From Nocardioides soli (lineage in GTDB: Bacteria; Actinomycetota; Actinomycetes; Propionibacteriales; Nocardioidaceae): a DNA stretch of 64,000 nucleotides. Below, piece after piece: positions 31,744 through 42,909 of the stretch. Numbering within the stretch: position 1 is the first letter of the stretch; each line of letters opens with the position of its first letter. The stretch spans positions 1 through 64,000 of the forward strand of contig NZ_JACHWR010000004.1 of assembly GCF_014191495.1 (NCBI RefSeq). Reading direction: 5' to 3'. Below the pieces are notes generated by a model. The model saw only the letters and a program-made list of their open reading frames with translations. It searched no databases and was not told where the DNA came from. A program made the position numbers and the translations under genes.

Positions 31744-32406
31744 TCAGCTCTCGTCGGGTCCGGACTCGATGACCTGGTAGGCGTGGGCGGCGTTGTCCTC
31801 GCGCATCGCGACGTGCAGGATGTCGCCCTCCTGGATGACGCTCTCGCGGGAGGCGAGCACTCCCTCGCCGAGCCGGTCGATCCAGGCGATCCGGCTCTTC
31901 GACTGCATCTGGAAGTCGACGGTGCGGTGGCCGATCCACGACTCGGGGGCCGGGATCTGGTCGAGCCGGATCGTGCCGGAGGGGTCGCGGAAGTCGGGCT
32001 CGGCGCCGGCCGGCAGCAGCCGCCGCAGCATCTGGTCGGCGGTCCACTTGACCGTGGCGACCGTGGTGATGCCGAGCCGCTGGTAGACCTCGGCCCGGCC
32101 GGGGTCGTAGATGCGGGCGACCACCTGCTGGATGCCGAAGGTCTCGCGGGCCACCCGCGCCGCGATGATGTTGGAGTTGTCGCCGCTGGAGACCGCGGCG
32201 AACGCGTCGGCGCGCCGGATGCCGGCCTTCTCGAGGACCTCCTGGTCGAAGCCCTGACCGGTGACCTTGTCGCCGTTGAAGCCCGGGCCGAGACGGCGGA
32301 AGGCGTCCGGATCGGCGTCGATGACCGACACGGTGTGGTTGCGGTCCTCGAGGCTGCGGGCCAGCGTCGAACCGACGCGTCCGCAGCCCATGATCACGAC
32401 GTGCAC
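31744..32406 (-). CDS. ceoB: TrkA-type K+ regulator CeoB
   Basis: A 220-aa RCK protein: the Rossmann start VVIMGCGRVGSTLARSLED, VSVIDADPDAFRRL, AFAAVSSGDNSN, and a C-terminal TrkA_C domain. The start chosen is GTG at 32406. TAGCGT (32414-32419) lies 7 bases upstream, so the mRNA is probably leaderless. It shares a divergent region, containing a large inverted repeat, with the KimA-like transporter gene. Confidence 0.9.
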   Translation of the reverse strand: MHVVIMGCGRVGSTLARSLEDRNHTVSVIDADPDAFRRLGPGFNGDKVTGQGFDQEVLEKAGIRRADAFAAVSSGDNSNIIAARVARETFGIQQVVARIYDPGRAEVYQRLGITTVATVKWTADQMLRRLLPAGAEPDFRDPSGTIRLDQIPAPESWIGHRTVDFQMQSKSRIAWIDRLGEGVLASRESVIQEGDILHVAMREDNAAHAYQVIESGPDES

Positions 32407-32419
32407 CAGGCAGACGCTA

Positions 32420-32584
32420 CTAGATGACCAGCTCCAAGGCCTCGCGCGCTGCGCGACGCTCATCATCCGCTCCGGCGGCGTTGCCGACGCTTGAAAGACG
32501 TCCAGTCTGCCGACGCATCGGCGCCTTGCCGGAGCGGCGCTGAGCGCCGCTCGCCTGCACGATCCCTTGGAGCTACTCATCTAG
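32420..32584. repeat. 165-bp structured inverted-repeat element between ceoB and the K+ transporter gene
   Basis: Terminal arms CTAGATGANNAGCTCCAAGG (32420-32439, and complement at 32565-32584) match at 18 of 20 positions. Inside is a second perfect inverted repeat, CCGCTCCGGC/GCCGGAGCGG. It fills the divergent gap up to the ceoB -10 box. It may be a small non-coding mobile unit or a regulatory DNA structure. Confidence 0.6.
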
Positions 32585-32648
32585 GTTTTCGCGGGCACCG
32601 GACGGCCGACGCCCCGGCGCGGATACCCGACCCGTCGCCGAGTGGGTC

Positions 32649-32654
32649 TAGCCT
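32649..32654 (+). promoter_or_regulatory. -10 box TAGCCT before the KimA-like gene
   Basis: Ends 8 bases before the GTG start; leaderless arrangement, with no riboswitch-length leader. Confidence 0.45.
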
Positions 32655-32662
32655 AACCGGTC

Positions 32663-34711
32663 GTGGGTATCGGCGACGTGTCGAAGCGCGTCCTCCTCGG
32701 GCGCAAGCTGCGCAGCTCTCAGCTGGGCGAGACGCTGCTCCCCAAGCGGATCGCGCTCCCGGTCTTCGCCAGCGACGCGCTCTCCTCGGTCGCGTACGCA
32801 CCGGACGAGATCTTCATCATGCTGTCGCTGGCCGGCGCCTCGGCGTACGTCTGGTCCTGGAAGATCGGCCTCGCCGTCGCGATCGTGATGATCGCCGTCG
32901 TCGCCTCCTACCGCCAGACGGTGCACGCCTACCCCAGCGGCGGCGGCGACTACGAGGTGGCGTCGGTCAACCTGGGGCCGACGGCCGGCACGACGGTCGC
33001 CAGCGCCCTGCTCGTCGACTACGTGCTGACCGTGGCGGTGTCGATCTCGTCGGGGGCGCAGTACGCCGCGTCGGCGTTCCACGGCCTGATCGGGCACGAG
33101 GCGACGTTCGCCACGGTCATGGTGGTCCTGCTCGCCGCGATGAACCTGCGCGGCGTCCGCGAGTCCGGCACGCTCTTCGCGATCCCGACGTACGCCTTCA
33201 TGGCCGCGATCCTCGGCATGTGCGGGTTCGGCCTCTTCCGGCTCGTCGAAGGGGACCTCCCGGAGGTCGCGAGCGCGGACCTGGACATGGCCGCGGCGCC
33301 CGGTTACGGCGAGTCGATGACGACCATCGCGCTGATCTTCCTGCTGGCCCGCGCCTTCTCGTCGGGATCGGCGGCGCTGACCGGTGTCGAGGCGATCTCG
33401 AACGGCGTGCCGGCGTTCCGTCGGCCCAAGAGCCGCAACGCCGCGACCACGCTGCTGCTGCTCGGCATGATCGCGGTCACGATGATGCTCAGCGTCATCC
33501 TGCTGGCCAAGGAGATGGGGCTCCAGCTCGTCGACCCCGAGGACCTGCACCGGCTGACCCTCGACGGCCAGCCGCTGCCGGCCGACTACGACCAGCACAC
33601 GGCGATCTCCCAGATCGCCGACGCGCTCTTCTCGGACTTCCGTCCGGGCTTCTACCTGGTCGTCACCGTGACCGGCATCATCCTGGTGCTCGCCGCCAAC
33701 ACCGCCTTCAACGGCTTCCCCGTGCTCGGCTCGATCCTGGCCAAGGACGGCTTCGCGCCCCGAGCGCTGGGCTCGCGCGGCGACCGGCTCGCCTACAGCA
33801 ACGGCATCGTGTTCCTGGCGTTCATGGCGATCGTCCTGATCCAGGTCTTCGACGCCGAGACGACCCGGCTGATCCAGCTCTACATCGTCGGCGTCTTCGT
33901 GTCGTTCAACCTCAGCCAGCTCGGCATGATCCGGCACTGGACCCGGCACCTGAAGACCGAGCGGGACCCCGCCGTACGCCGCCGGATGTACCGCTCCCGG
34001 GTCATCAACGGCATCGGGCTCACGCTCACCGCCGTGGTGCTGATCGTCGTGCTGGTCACCAAGTTCTTCGCCGGCGCCTGGATCACGATCCTCGCGATGA
34101 TCGTGTTCTTCGTGCTGATGCGCGGCATCCACCGCCACTACGCCAGCGTGAACGACGAGCTCGCCGCCGACGAGGAGGACAAGGTGATGCCTACCCGGGT
34201 GCACGCCATCGTCCTGGTCTCCAAGCTGCACAAGCCGACGCTGCGCGCGCTGGCGTTCGCGAAGGCGACCCGGCCGAACGTGCTCGAGGGCGTCTACGTC
34301 TCGGTCGACCCCGAGTCGACCAGCCGGCTCCTCGAGGAGTGGGACGAGCGCAACATCGACATCCCGCTCAAGGTGCTGCACTCGCCGTACCGCGAGCTGG
34401 TCCGGCCGATCGTCGACTACGCCCTCGAGATCCGCAAGGCCAACCCGCGCGGCGTGGTCTCCGTCTTCATCCCCGAGTACGTCGTGGGCCGCTGGTGGGA
34501 GCAGCTGCTGCACAACCAGACCGCGCTCCGGCTCAAGGGCCGCCTGCTCTTCGCGCCGGGCGTGATGGTGACCTCGGTGCCCTACCAGCTGCGCTCCTCG
34601 GAGCTGGTGCGTGAGCGCGAGGAGCGCGAGGGCGTGTGGGTGCGCCCCACCGAGCTGCGGATGGGCAACGTGCGCTCCCGGGTCAACCGCGATCGGCAGA
34701 TCCAGCGATGA
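32663..34711 (+). CDS. KimA-like APC-superfamily potassium transporter
   Basis: A 682-aa transporter with about 12 membrane helices (35-485) and a ~190-aa cytoplasmic C-terminal domain. The N-terminus LLGRKLRSSQLGETLLPKRI and ALPVFASDALSSVAYAPDEI match KimA (YdaO) proton-coupled K+ symporters. The C-terminal part (HAIVLVSKLHKPTLRALAFA) resembles the UspA-like regulatory domain. Next to ceoBC it makes a K+ homeostasis locus. It is the counterpart of the conserved membrane protein between ceoB and trmA in mycobacteria. Confidence 0.85.
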   Translation: MGIGDVSKRVLLGRKLRSSQLGETLLPKRIALPVFASDALSSVAYAPDEIFIMLSLAGASAYVWSWKIGLAVAIVMIAVVASYRQTVHAYPSGGGDYEVASVNLGPTAGTTVASALLVDYVLTVAVSISSGAQYAASAFHGLIGHEATFATVMVVLLAAMNLRGVRESGTLFAIPTYAFMAAILGMCGFGLFRLVEGDLPEVASADLDMAAAPGYGESMTTIALIFLLARAFSSGSAALTGVEAISNGVPAFRRPKSRNAATTLLLLGMIAVTMMLSVILLAKEMGLQLVDPEDLHRLTLDGQPLPADYDQHTAISQIADALFSDFRPGFYLVVTVTGIILVLAANTAFNGFPVLGSILAKDGFAPRALGSRGDRLAYSNGIVFLAFMAIVLIQVFDAETTRLIQLYIVGVFVSFNLSQLGMIRHWTRHLKTERDPAVRRRMYRSRVINGIGLTLTAVVLIVVLVTKFFAGAWITILAMIVFFVLMRGIHRHYASVNDELAADEEDKVMPTRVHAIVLVSKLHKPTLRALAFAKATRPNVLEGVYVSVDPESTSRLLEEWDERNIDIPLKVLHSPYRELVRPIVDYALEIRKANPRGVVSVFIPEYVVGRWWEQLLHNQTALRLKGRLLFAPGVMVTSVPYQLRSSELVREREEREGVWVRPTELRMGNVRSRVNRDRQIQR

Positions 34712-35841
34712 GCGGTGCCGGCCGGCGCCGGACGCGGTCCCGCAAGCCGCGCGGCGCCTCCCGGGTGGGCGAGCGGTTCGAGGCGGTCGTCGGTCCGGTC
34801 GCCCACGGCGGCCACTGCGTGGTCCGCCTGGGTCCGCCCGACTCGCGGGTCGTGTTCGTGCGGCATGCGATCCCGGGGGAGCGGGTGGTCCTGGAGATCA
34901 CCGAGGGCACCGACGGCGACCGGTTCTGGCGCGGCGACGCCGTCGAGGTGCTCGAGCCGTCGCCCGACCGGGTGTCGCCGCCCTGTCCGTACGCCGGGCC
35001 CGGGCGCTGCGGCGGCTGCGACTTCCAGCACGTCGACCTGGCCCGGCAGCGTGCCCTCAAGGCCGACGTCGTGAGCGAGCAGCTGCGCCGGCTGGCCGGC
35101 CTCGACGTCGAGGTGGTGGTGGAGGCCGTCCCGGGCGACGACCACGGCCTGCGCTGGCGCACCCGGCAGCGGTACGTGCCGCTGCCCGGGGGCGGGCGGG
35201 GGATGCGCAAGCACCGCTCCCACGACGTCGTCCCGGTCGAGACCTGCCTGATCGAGGCGCCCGAGCTCTCCGACCACGTCGCGCTGGGCCGCACCTTCGA
35301 GGTCGCCGACGGCGGCTTCTGGCAGGTGCACCCGGGCGCGCCCGACATGCTCGTCGGCACCGTGCTCGAGATGTTGCGGCCGCGGCCGGGTGAGCGCTGC
35401 CTCGACCTGTACGCCGGCGTGGGGCTCTTCGCGGCCTTCCTCCTCGAGGCGGTGGGGGAGTCGGGACGCGTGGTCGCCATCGAGGGCGACCCGGCCGCCT
35501 CCGCGCTGTCGGCGACGAACTGCCCCGGTGTCGAGGTCCGGGCCGGCGGCGTGGCCGACGTCCTCGCCGCGCCCCCTCCTGACGGCTCCGTCGACGAACC
35601 GTTCGACCTCGTCGTGCTCGACCCGCCCCGCGAGGGCGCCCGGCGGCCGGTGGTGGAGGCGGTCGTCGCCCGCGCGCCGCGAGCGGTCGCGTACGTCGCC
35701 TGCGACCCGGCCGCGCTGGCCCGTGACCTCGCGACGTTCGCCGAGCTCGGCTACGAGCTGCGCGAGCTCCGCGCCTTCGACCTGTTCCCGATGACCCACC
35801 ACGTCGAATGTGTCGCGCTGCTGGAGCCAGCCGGCCGCTGA
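34708..35841 (+). CDS. TrmA/RlmCD-like 5-methyluridine RNA methyltransferase
   Basis: A 377-aa SAM-dependent RNA methyltransferase. A TRAM-like N-terminal domain (20-85). Fe-S Cys at 93, 101 and 104 (CPYAGPGRCGGC) and a later ETCLIE. The SAM-binding CLDLYAGVGLFA. The catalytic loop LDPPREGA, and the nucleophile Cys332 in VACDPAALARDL. The target (tRNA U54 or a 23S uridine) cannot be told apart by reading. Its ATG overlaps the transporter stop (ATGA). Confidence 0.88.
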   Translation: MSGAGRRRTRSRKPRGASRVGERFEAVVGPVAHGGHCVVRLGPPDSRVVFVRHAIPGERVVLEITEGTDGDRFWRGDAVEVLEPSPDRVSPPCPYAGPGRCGGCDFQHVDLARQRALKADVVSEQLRRLAGLDVEVVVEAVPGDDHGLRWRTRQRYVPLPGGGRGMRKHRSHDVVPVETCLIEAPELSDHVALGRTFEVADGGFWQVHPGAPDMLVGTVLEMLRPRPGERCLDLYAGVGLFAAFLLEAVGESGRVVAIEGDPAASALSATNCPGVEVRAGGVADVLAAPPPDGSVDEPFDLVVLDPPREGARRPVVEAVVARAPRAVAYVACDPAALARDLATFAELGYELRELRAFDLFPMTHHVECVALLEPAGR

Positions 35842-35875
35842 CCGCCGACCCGGCTCAGTGGTGGGGTTCGCCGCG

Positions 35876-35923
35876 GGACGTCATACGGACGGTGTGTCCC
35901 CTTGCTCGGAACGTATGACGTCC
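35876..35923. terminator. hairpin with conserved loop, copy 2 (convergent gene ends)
   Basis: 12-bp arms GGACGTCATACG (35876-35887; complement at 35912-35923) with a 24-base loop containing GTGTGTCCCCTTGCTC. It is nearly the same as copy 1 at 22685-22736, and again sits between convergent gene ends. Confidence 0.65.
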
Positions 35924-35975
35924 GCGCGCGCACCGCACCTGCCACCGCCGACCCGCGGCCCCAAAGGCCGCCGAC

Positions 35976-36944
35976 TCAGCGCCGCGAGGCGTAGATCCGA
36001 CGGACGATCTCCTCGATCTCGGGCTCCTCGACGGCCAGGTCGACCAGCTCGGCCCGGTCGCTGAGCGAGGCGAGCACGCGGGCCGCGGTCGTCGACTCGG
36101 GATCGAAGGCGAGCCGCTGGCGCATCCCGCCGGCCTCGCTGCCGAGGTGGCGGGTGTCGGGCACGTCGGCGAGGTCCGGCGTCGGCTCGGCCAGGTCGAC
36201 GACCAGGACCCGCTCGGCACCGACCGTGCGGGACAGGCCGGCGAGGGTGCCGTCGTAGACCAGCGATCCGCGGTCGACGAGCAGGATGCGGTCGCAGAGC
36301 CGCTCCACGTCGCCCATGTCGTGGGTGGTGAGCAGCAGCGTGGTGCCGTGCCGGCTGCGCTCGGCGATCAGGAACTCGCGCAGCCGCTGCTTGGAGAGCA
36401 CGTCGAGGCCGATCGTCGGCTCGTCGAGGATCACCAGCCGCGGCGAGTGCAGGAGGGCGGCCGCCACCTCGGCGCGCATCCGCTGGCCGAGCGAGAGCTG
36501 ACGCACCGGCGTACCGAGGAACTCGGCGAGCTCGAGGCGCTCGACGAGCTCGTCGGTGCGCTCGCGCTCGGCGACCCGGCCGAGCGCATGGATCGAGGCG
36601 AGCAGGCGCAGCGAGTCGCGGACCGGCAGGTCCCACCACAGCTGGGTGCGCTGGCCGAAGACCACGCCGACCTCGCGGGCCAGCCGGCGGCGGTCGGCCA
36701 TCGGGCGCAGCCCGCACGTCGCGACCGTGCCGCGGGTGGGCATCAGGATGCCGGTGAGCAGCTTGATCGTCGTCGACTTCCCGGCGCCGTTGGCCCCGAT
36801 GTAGCCGACCGCCTCGCCGGGCTCGACCCGGATGGACAGCCGGTCGACCGCGACGACGGTACGCCGCCGGAGTCCGTCGCGGACCCGGAAGTCCCGGCCG
36901 AGGTCGTGGGTCTCGATGATCGGGCCGATCGTGGGGGTGATCAT
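35976..36944 (-). CDS. ABC-2 exporter ATPase
   Basis: A 322-aa ATPase: Walker A GANGAGKST, a Q-loop region VVFGQRTQLWWDLP, signature LSLGQRMRAEVA (LSLGQ), Walker B LVILDEPTIGLDVLSK, and an H-loop in TTHDMGDVERL. The C-terminus has an extra ~60-residue domain. The FGQRTQLWWD segment is typical of ABC-2_2/DUF990-type systems. RBS AGGAGG precedes the ATG, which overlaps the permease stop (ATGA). It forms a three-gene exporter with the two downstream-numbered permeases; substrate unknown. Confidence 0.88.
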   Translation of the reverse strand: MITPTIGPIIETHDLGRDFRVRDGLRRRTVVAVDRLSIRVEPGEAVGYIGANGAGKSTTIKLLTGILMPTRGTVATCGLRPMADRRRLAREVGVVFGQRTQLWWDLPVRDSLRLLASIHALGRVAERERTDELVERLELAEFLGTPVRQLSLGQRMRAEVAAALLHSPRLVILDEPTIGLDVLSKQRLREFLIAERSRHGTTLLLTTHDMGDVERLCDRILLVDRGSLVYDGTLAGLSRTVGAERVLVVDLAEPTPDLADVPDTRHLGSEAGGMRQRLAFDPESTTAARVLASLSDRAELVDLAVEEPEIEEIVRRIYASRR

Positions 36945-37741
36945 CCTCCGCCTCCTTGGTAGTGACGTACGCCGGCGCGCCAGGTCAGCAGCGCGAGCAC
37001 CCAGGCCCACAGGGCGGCCACGGGCGCGCACCACCCGAGCCACGTCGGCATCCACTCGGGTCCGGGCAGGCCGAGCAGCGTCACGACGGGCAGGTAGGCC
37101 GTGAACGCCATCGGGAAGAAGAAGCCGAACACCACCACGAGCGGCCGGCTCCAGACCGAGGCCGGCTGGGTGGCGGCGTACCGGCCGCCGTAGACGAACG
37201 CGTTGGTCGCCTCGGCGCCGTCGATGAGGTAGAACTGCGCGCCCGCGGCCCAGACGAACATGGCCGCGAAGGTCGCGATCCCGCTGACCAGCGCCAGCAC
37301 GATCAGGGCGACCGAGGCGAGGCTCCACGCGACGTCGTTCACCGCCAGCCCGACGCCGAGGGCCGCGGCGCCGACGACGGCCCGGGCCAGGCGGCGCAGC
37401 GAGATGTCGCTGGTGATCAGCTGCAGCAGCAGCGGCTGGGGGCGCAGGTAGAAGACGTCGAGCGTGCCGGCCCGCAGGTAGGTCGGCAGCGTGTCGCAGT
37501 GGCCGAAGGACAGGTCCGCGAGCGAGAACGCCAGGTCGGCGAGGCCGAAGACCAGCACCACGGCGGCGAGGTCGAGGCCGCCCAGTTCGGTGACGGCGTG
37601 GAAGACCACCCACACCTCGGCGAGCTCGACGAACCCGACCAGCAGCGAGCTGGCCAGGTCGAGGACGAAGCTGGTGCGGTAGCTGCGCTGCGCGCGGATC
37701 CGCGAGGCGAGGACGGCGCGGTACGCCGCGAGGTCAGCCAC
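36941..37741 (-). CDS. ABC-2 permease (DUF990-like), second of pair
   Basis: A 266-aa membrane protein with six hydrophobic segments. It carries the family-typical motif DTLPTYLRAGTLDVFYLRP and a late FFFPMAFTAYLPV. The GTG start overlaps the first permease stop by 8 bases. It pairs with that permease to form the membrane channel. Confidence 0.85.
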   Translation of the reverse strand: MADLAAYRAVLASRIRAQRSYRTSFVLDLASSLLVGFVELAEVWVVFHAVTELGGLDLAAVVLVFGLADLAFSLADLSFGHCDTLPTYLRAGTLDVFYLRPQPLLLQLITSDISLRRLARAVVGAAALGVGLAVNDVAWSLASVALIVLALVSGIATFAAMFVWAAGAQFYLIDGAEATNAFVYGGRYAATQPASVWSRPLVVVFGFFFPMAFTAYLPVVTLLGLPGPEWMPTWLGWCAPVAALWAWVLALLTWRAGVRHYQGGGG

Positions 37742-38528
37742 CCTGCACCTCCAGCCGTCGGCGGCCGGCCCGGGTCGCGAGCTGCCCGGCCGCGACGGTG
37801 AGCACCAGCCAGAGCACTTGGAGCGCGACCAGGCCGACCGCGGCCGCGCCGCCCACCCGCCCGGAGAGCACGTCGACCGGGTACATCATCATCGCGGGGA
37901 ACGGCGTCGCGGTCGCGACCAGGCGCAGCCAGTCGGGGAACAGCGCGATCGGCACGAAGAGCCCGGCCAGGAAGCCCGAGACGACCATGTAGAGGAGCGC
38001 GACGCCGCGCGTCTCCAGCAGCCAGAAGCCCGAGACCCCGACGAGGTAGACCGTGGTGGCCGACACGACGATGCCGAGCAGCAGGCTGACCGCGCCCAGC
38101 GGGTAGGCCCACGGGTCCTCGGGCACCGCCATGCCGACCAGCAGGGCGCCGATCACCACCGACGGGATGCCGCGCGGGATCAGCGCGAACACCGCCCGGC
38201 CGACCTCGGTGGTGACGCTCGCCAGGTGCACGTCGAGCGGACGCAGGAAGTCGACCGCGACGTCGCCGGTGCGGATCCGGTCGGCGATCTCGGTGCGACC
38301 GGTCAGGTTGACCGAGCCGAGCATCCCCTGGGAGATCCAGATGTAGCTGCTCATCATCGCCACGTCGTACCCCGCGAGCTCACCGCCCGACGTGCGCACC
38401 GCGGCGAAGAGCAGCGCGACCTTGAGCAGTCCGAACGCGGTGTTGGCGACCAGTCCGCCGAACGCCGCGAGCCGGTAGGTCGACTGCCGCCGGAACCCCG
38501 CGACGAAGAGCCGGAGGTAGGTGCGCAC
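37734..38528 (-). CDS. ABC-2 permease (DUF990-like), first of pair
   Basis: A 264-aa, six-segment membrane protein with the matching motif EIADRIRTGDVAVDFLRPLD and GLFVPIALFPDWLRLVATATPFP. It is the first gene of the permease-permease-ATPase operon, starting with GTG at 38528. The adjacent 217-base gap to acnA holds the acnA promoter region. Confidence 0.85.
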   Translation of the reverse strand: MRTYLRLFVAGFRRQSTYRLAAFGGLVANTAFGLLKVALLFAAVRTSGGELAGYDVAMMSSYIWISQGMLGSVNLTGRTEIADRIRTGDVAVDFLRPLDVHLASVTTEVGRAVFALIPRGIPSVVIGALLVGMAVPEDPWAYPLGAVSLLLGIVVSATTVYLVGVSGFWLLETRGVALLYMVVSGFLAGLFVPIALFPDWLRLVATATPFPAMMMYPVDVLSGRVGGAAAVGLVALQVLWLVLTVAAGQLATRAGRRRLEVQGG

Positions 38529-38610
38529 GAGTACGGGAACCTACCCGCCCGCGCGTCCGGACGCATCGTGGTTACCGGGCCGCGGGTGCGTCTCCTCTCG
38601 GCATCATGTA

Positions 38611-38624
38611 TCTTGATATCAAGA
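38611..38624. promoter_or_regulatory. TCTTGATATCAAGA operator upstream of acnA
   Basis: A perfect 14-bp palindrome in an A/T island, 122 bases before the acnA start. Palindromes of this TTGATATCAA type suit MarR/PecS-family regulators. From memory, TamR of Streptomyces regulates aconitase through a comparable site. No such regulator gene is in the window. Confidence 0.6.
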
Positions 38625-38745
38625 GATATGGCGACGACCTCCGCTCCCGGAAGTTAGGGGAGCCTTCCTTTTGCCGCGTTCCGGCGCGGCGGCAGGATGG
38701 AGGAGCGATCACACCGGACGACGAGACATTCAGGAGATGACGGCT

Positions 38746-41589
<2,844 letters not shown>

Positions 41590-41618
41590 ACAACGCCGAG
41601 TCGGCGCGAAAACACCCT

Positions 41619-41666
41619 CGAGTCGGCGCTGCTTCACCCGAGACCTGGTGAAGTAGCGCCGACTCG
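41619..41666 (+). terminator. acnA terminator hairpin
   Basis: A 20-bp stem (CGAGTCGGCGCTGCTTCACC against GGTGAAGTAGCGCCGACTCG) has one G-U-compatible mismatch and an 8-base loop, followed by CATTTCGG. It lies 30 bases after the acnA stop. Confidence 0.75.
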
Positions 41667-41827
41667 GCATTTCGGCCAACCTCTCCGGGGGCTGGGTGCG
41701 TGGGTGGGGGTGTGACTGCTCCCCGGGAGTCCGGGCGTCGTGCGAGGAGTACGTCGGCGGGCGGCGGGCGGCGCTGACGCGGGCACCGGTATGGTCCGCT
41801 CGTCGGAGTGCTGGCTACCGTTGCCGC

Positions 41828-42127
41828 ATGATCGTCGCGTTCAGCATCTCTCCGACCACCGGTGACGAGACCGGCAGCGTGTCCGCGGCCGTGGCCGCGG
41901 CGGTACGGGTCGTCAAGGAGTCCGGGCTGCCCTACGAGCTGAACTCGATGTTCACCAACGTCGAGGGCGAGTGGGACGAGGTGATGGCGGTCGTGAAGCA
42001 GGCGGTCGACGTCGTCGCCGAGGTGTCCCCGCGGGTGGGCCTGGTACTCAAGGCCGACATCCGGCCGGGCTGGGAGGGGCAGCTGACCGCGAAGGTCGAG
42101 CGGGTCGAGCGGCTGCTCGGGGACTGA
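41828..42127 (+). CDS. MTH1187/YqgV-family thiamine-binding protein
   Basis: A 99-aa ferredoxin-fold protein: MIVAFSISPTTGDETGSVSA, VVKESGLPYELNSMFTNVEGE, PRVGLVLKADIRPGW. This family (UPF0045) binds thiamine or related compounds and forms tetramers. TACCGT lies 6 bases before the ATG, so the mRNA is probably leaderless. 10 bases separate it from the DUF3105 gene. Confidence 0.88.
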   Translation: MIVAFSISPTTGDETGSVSAAVAAAVRVVKESGLPYELNSMFTNVEGEWDEVMAVVKQAVDVVAEVSPRVGLVLKADIRPGWEGQLTAKVERVERLLGD

Positions 42128-42137
42128 CCGCCGCCCG

Positions 42138-42809
42138 ATGAGCGACCTGCCGCCACCGCCGGCGTACCCGCCCCCGCTCGGCCCGCCGCCGGCGGGCCCG
42201 CCCGCGACGTTCCTGGTGTCGTCGGCACCCACGCCGCCGCGCCCCGCGCGCGGTCCGGTGATCGCGCTCGCGGTGATCGGGGTGGCGATCGTGGCCTGCC
42301 TGGCGGTGGCGGTGCCGATGCTCCTCGTCGAGGACCCCACGCCCGCCGACCTGAGCGCGGTGCGGGCCTACGACGACCTGCCGGTGGAGCACACCGCCGA
42401 CGACGTCGACTACCCGCAGAGCCCGCCGGTCGGCGGGCGGCACGACCCGACCTGGCTCGACTGTGGCGTCTACGACGAGCCGGTACGCGAGGAGAACGCC
42501 GTGCACGACCTGGAGCACGGCACGGTGTGGATCTCCTACGACCCCGACCTCGATGCCGGCGACGTCGCGACGCTCGCCGAGCGGCTGCCGCAGAACGGCC
42601 TCCTCGCGCCGTACCCCGGCCTCGCCGCACCGGTCGTGGTGACCGTCTGGGGCCGGCAGCTGGAGCTCGAGGGTGCGGACGACCCGCGGCTGGAGCTGTT
42701 CGTGCGCCGGTACGGCGGCGGGGAGACCGCCCCGGAGCCCTTCGCGTCGTGCGCGGGCGGCGTGCGCGCTCCCGACGGCGGCGGCTCCGGGTCGGGCGCC
42801 GACGTCTGA
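42138..42809 (+). CDS. DUF3105 membrane-anchored protein
   Basis: A 223-aa protein. A Pro-rich cytoplasmic N-terminus (1-38) is followed by one membrane helix (about 42-64) and an extracytoplasmic DUF3105 domain with VGGRHDPTWLDCGVYDEPV and the hallmark VHDLEHGTVWISYD. The conserved His/Glu suggest metal binding. Function is unknown. The C-terminal tail is Gly/Ser-rich. Confidence 0.85.
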   Translation: MSDLPPPPAYPPPLGPPPAGPPATFLVSSAPTPPRPARGPVIALAVIGVAIVACLAVAVPMLLVEDPTPADLSAVRAYDDLPVEHTADDVDYPQSPPVGGRHDPTWLDCGVYDEPVREENAVHDLEHGTVWISYDPDLDAGDVATLAERLPQNGLLAPYPGLAAPVVVTVWGRQLELEGADDPRLELFVRRYGGGETAPEPFASCAGGVRAPDGGGSGSGADV

Positions 42810-42909
42810 GGCGACCCGGCGCTCCGACGAGCCTGCCCGAAACTCCTGCGGAGGTGGCGTTCGAGCCCCTAGCGTCCGAGGGTTCCCTGTTCCCGGACGA
42901 AAGAAGCAC

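Noticed and set aside
32585..32662. ydaO-type c-di-AMP riboswitch before the KimA-like gene
   Set aside because: The predicted -10 box lies 8 bases before the start codon, leaving no leader, and the 165-bp element shows no match to the riboswitch core.
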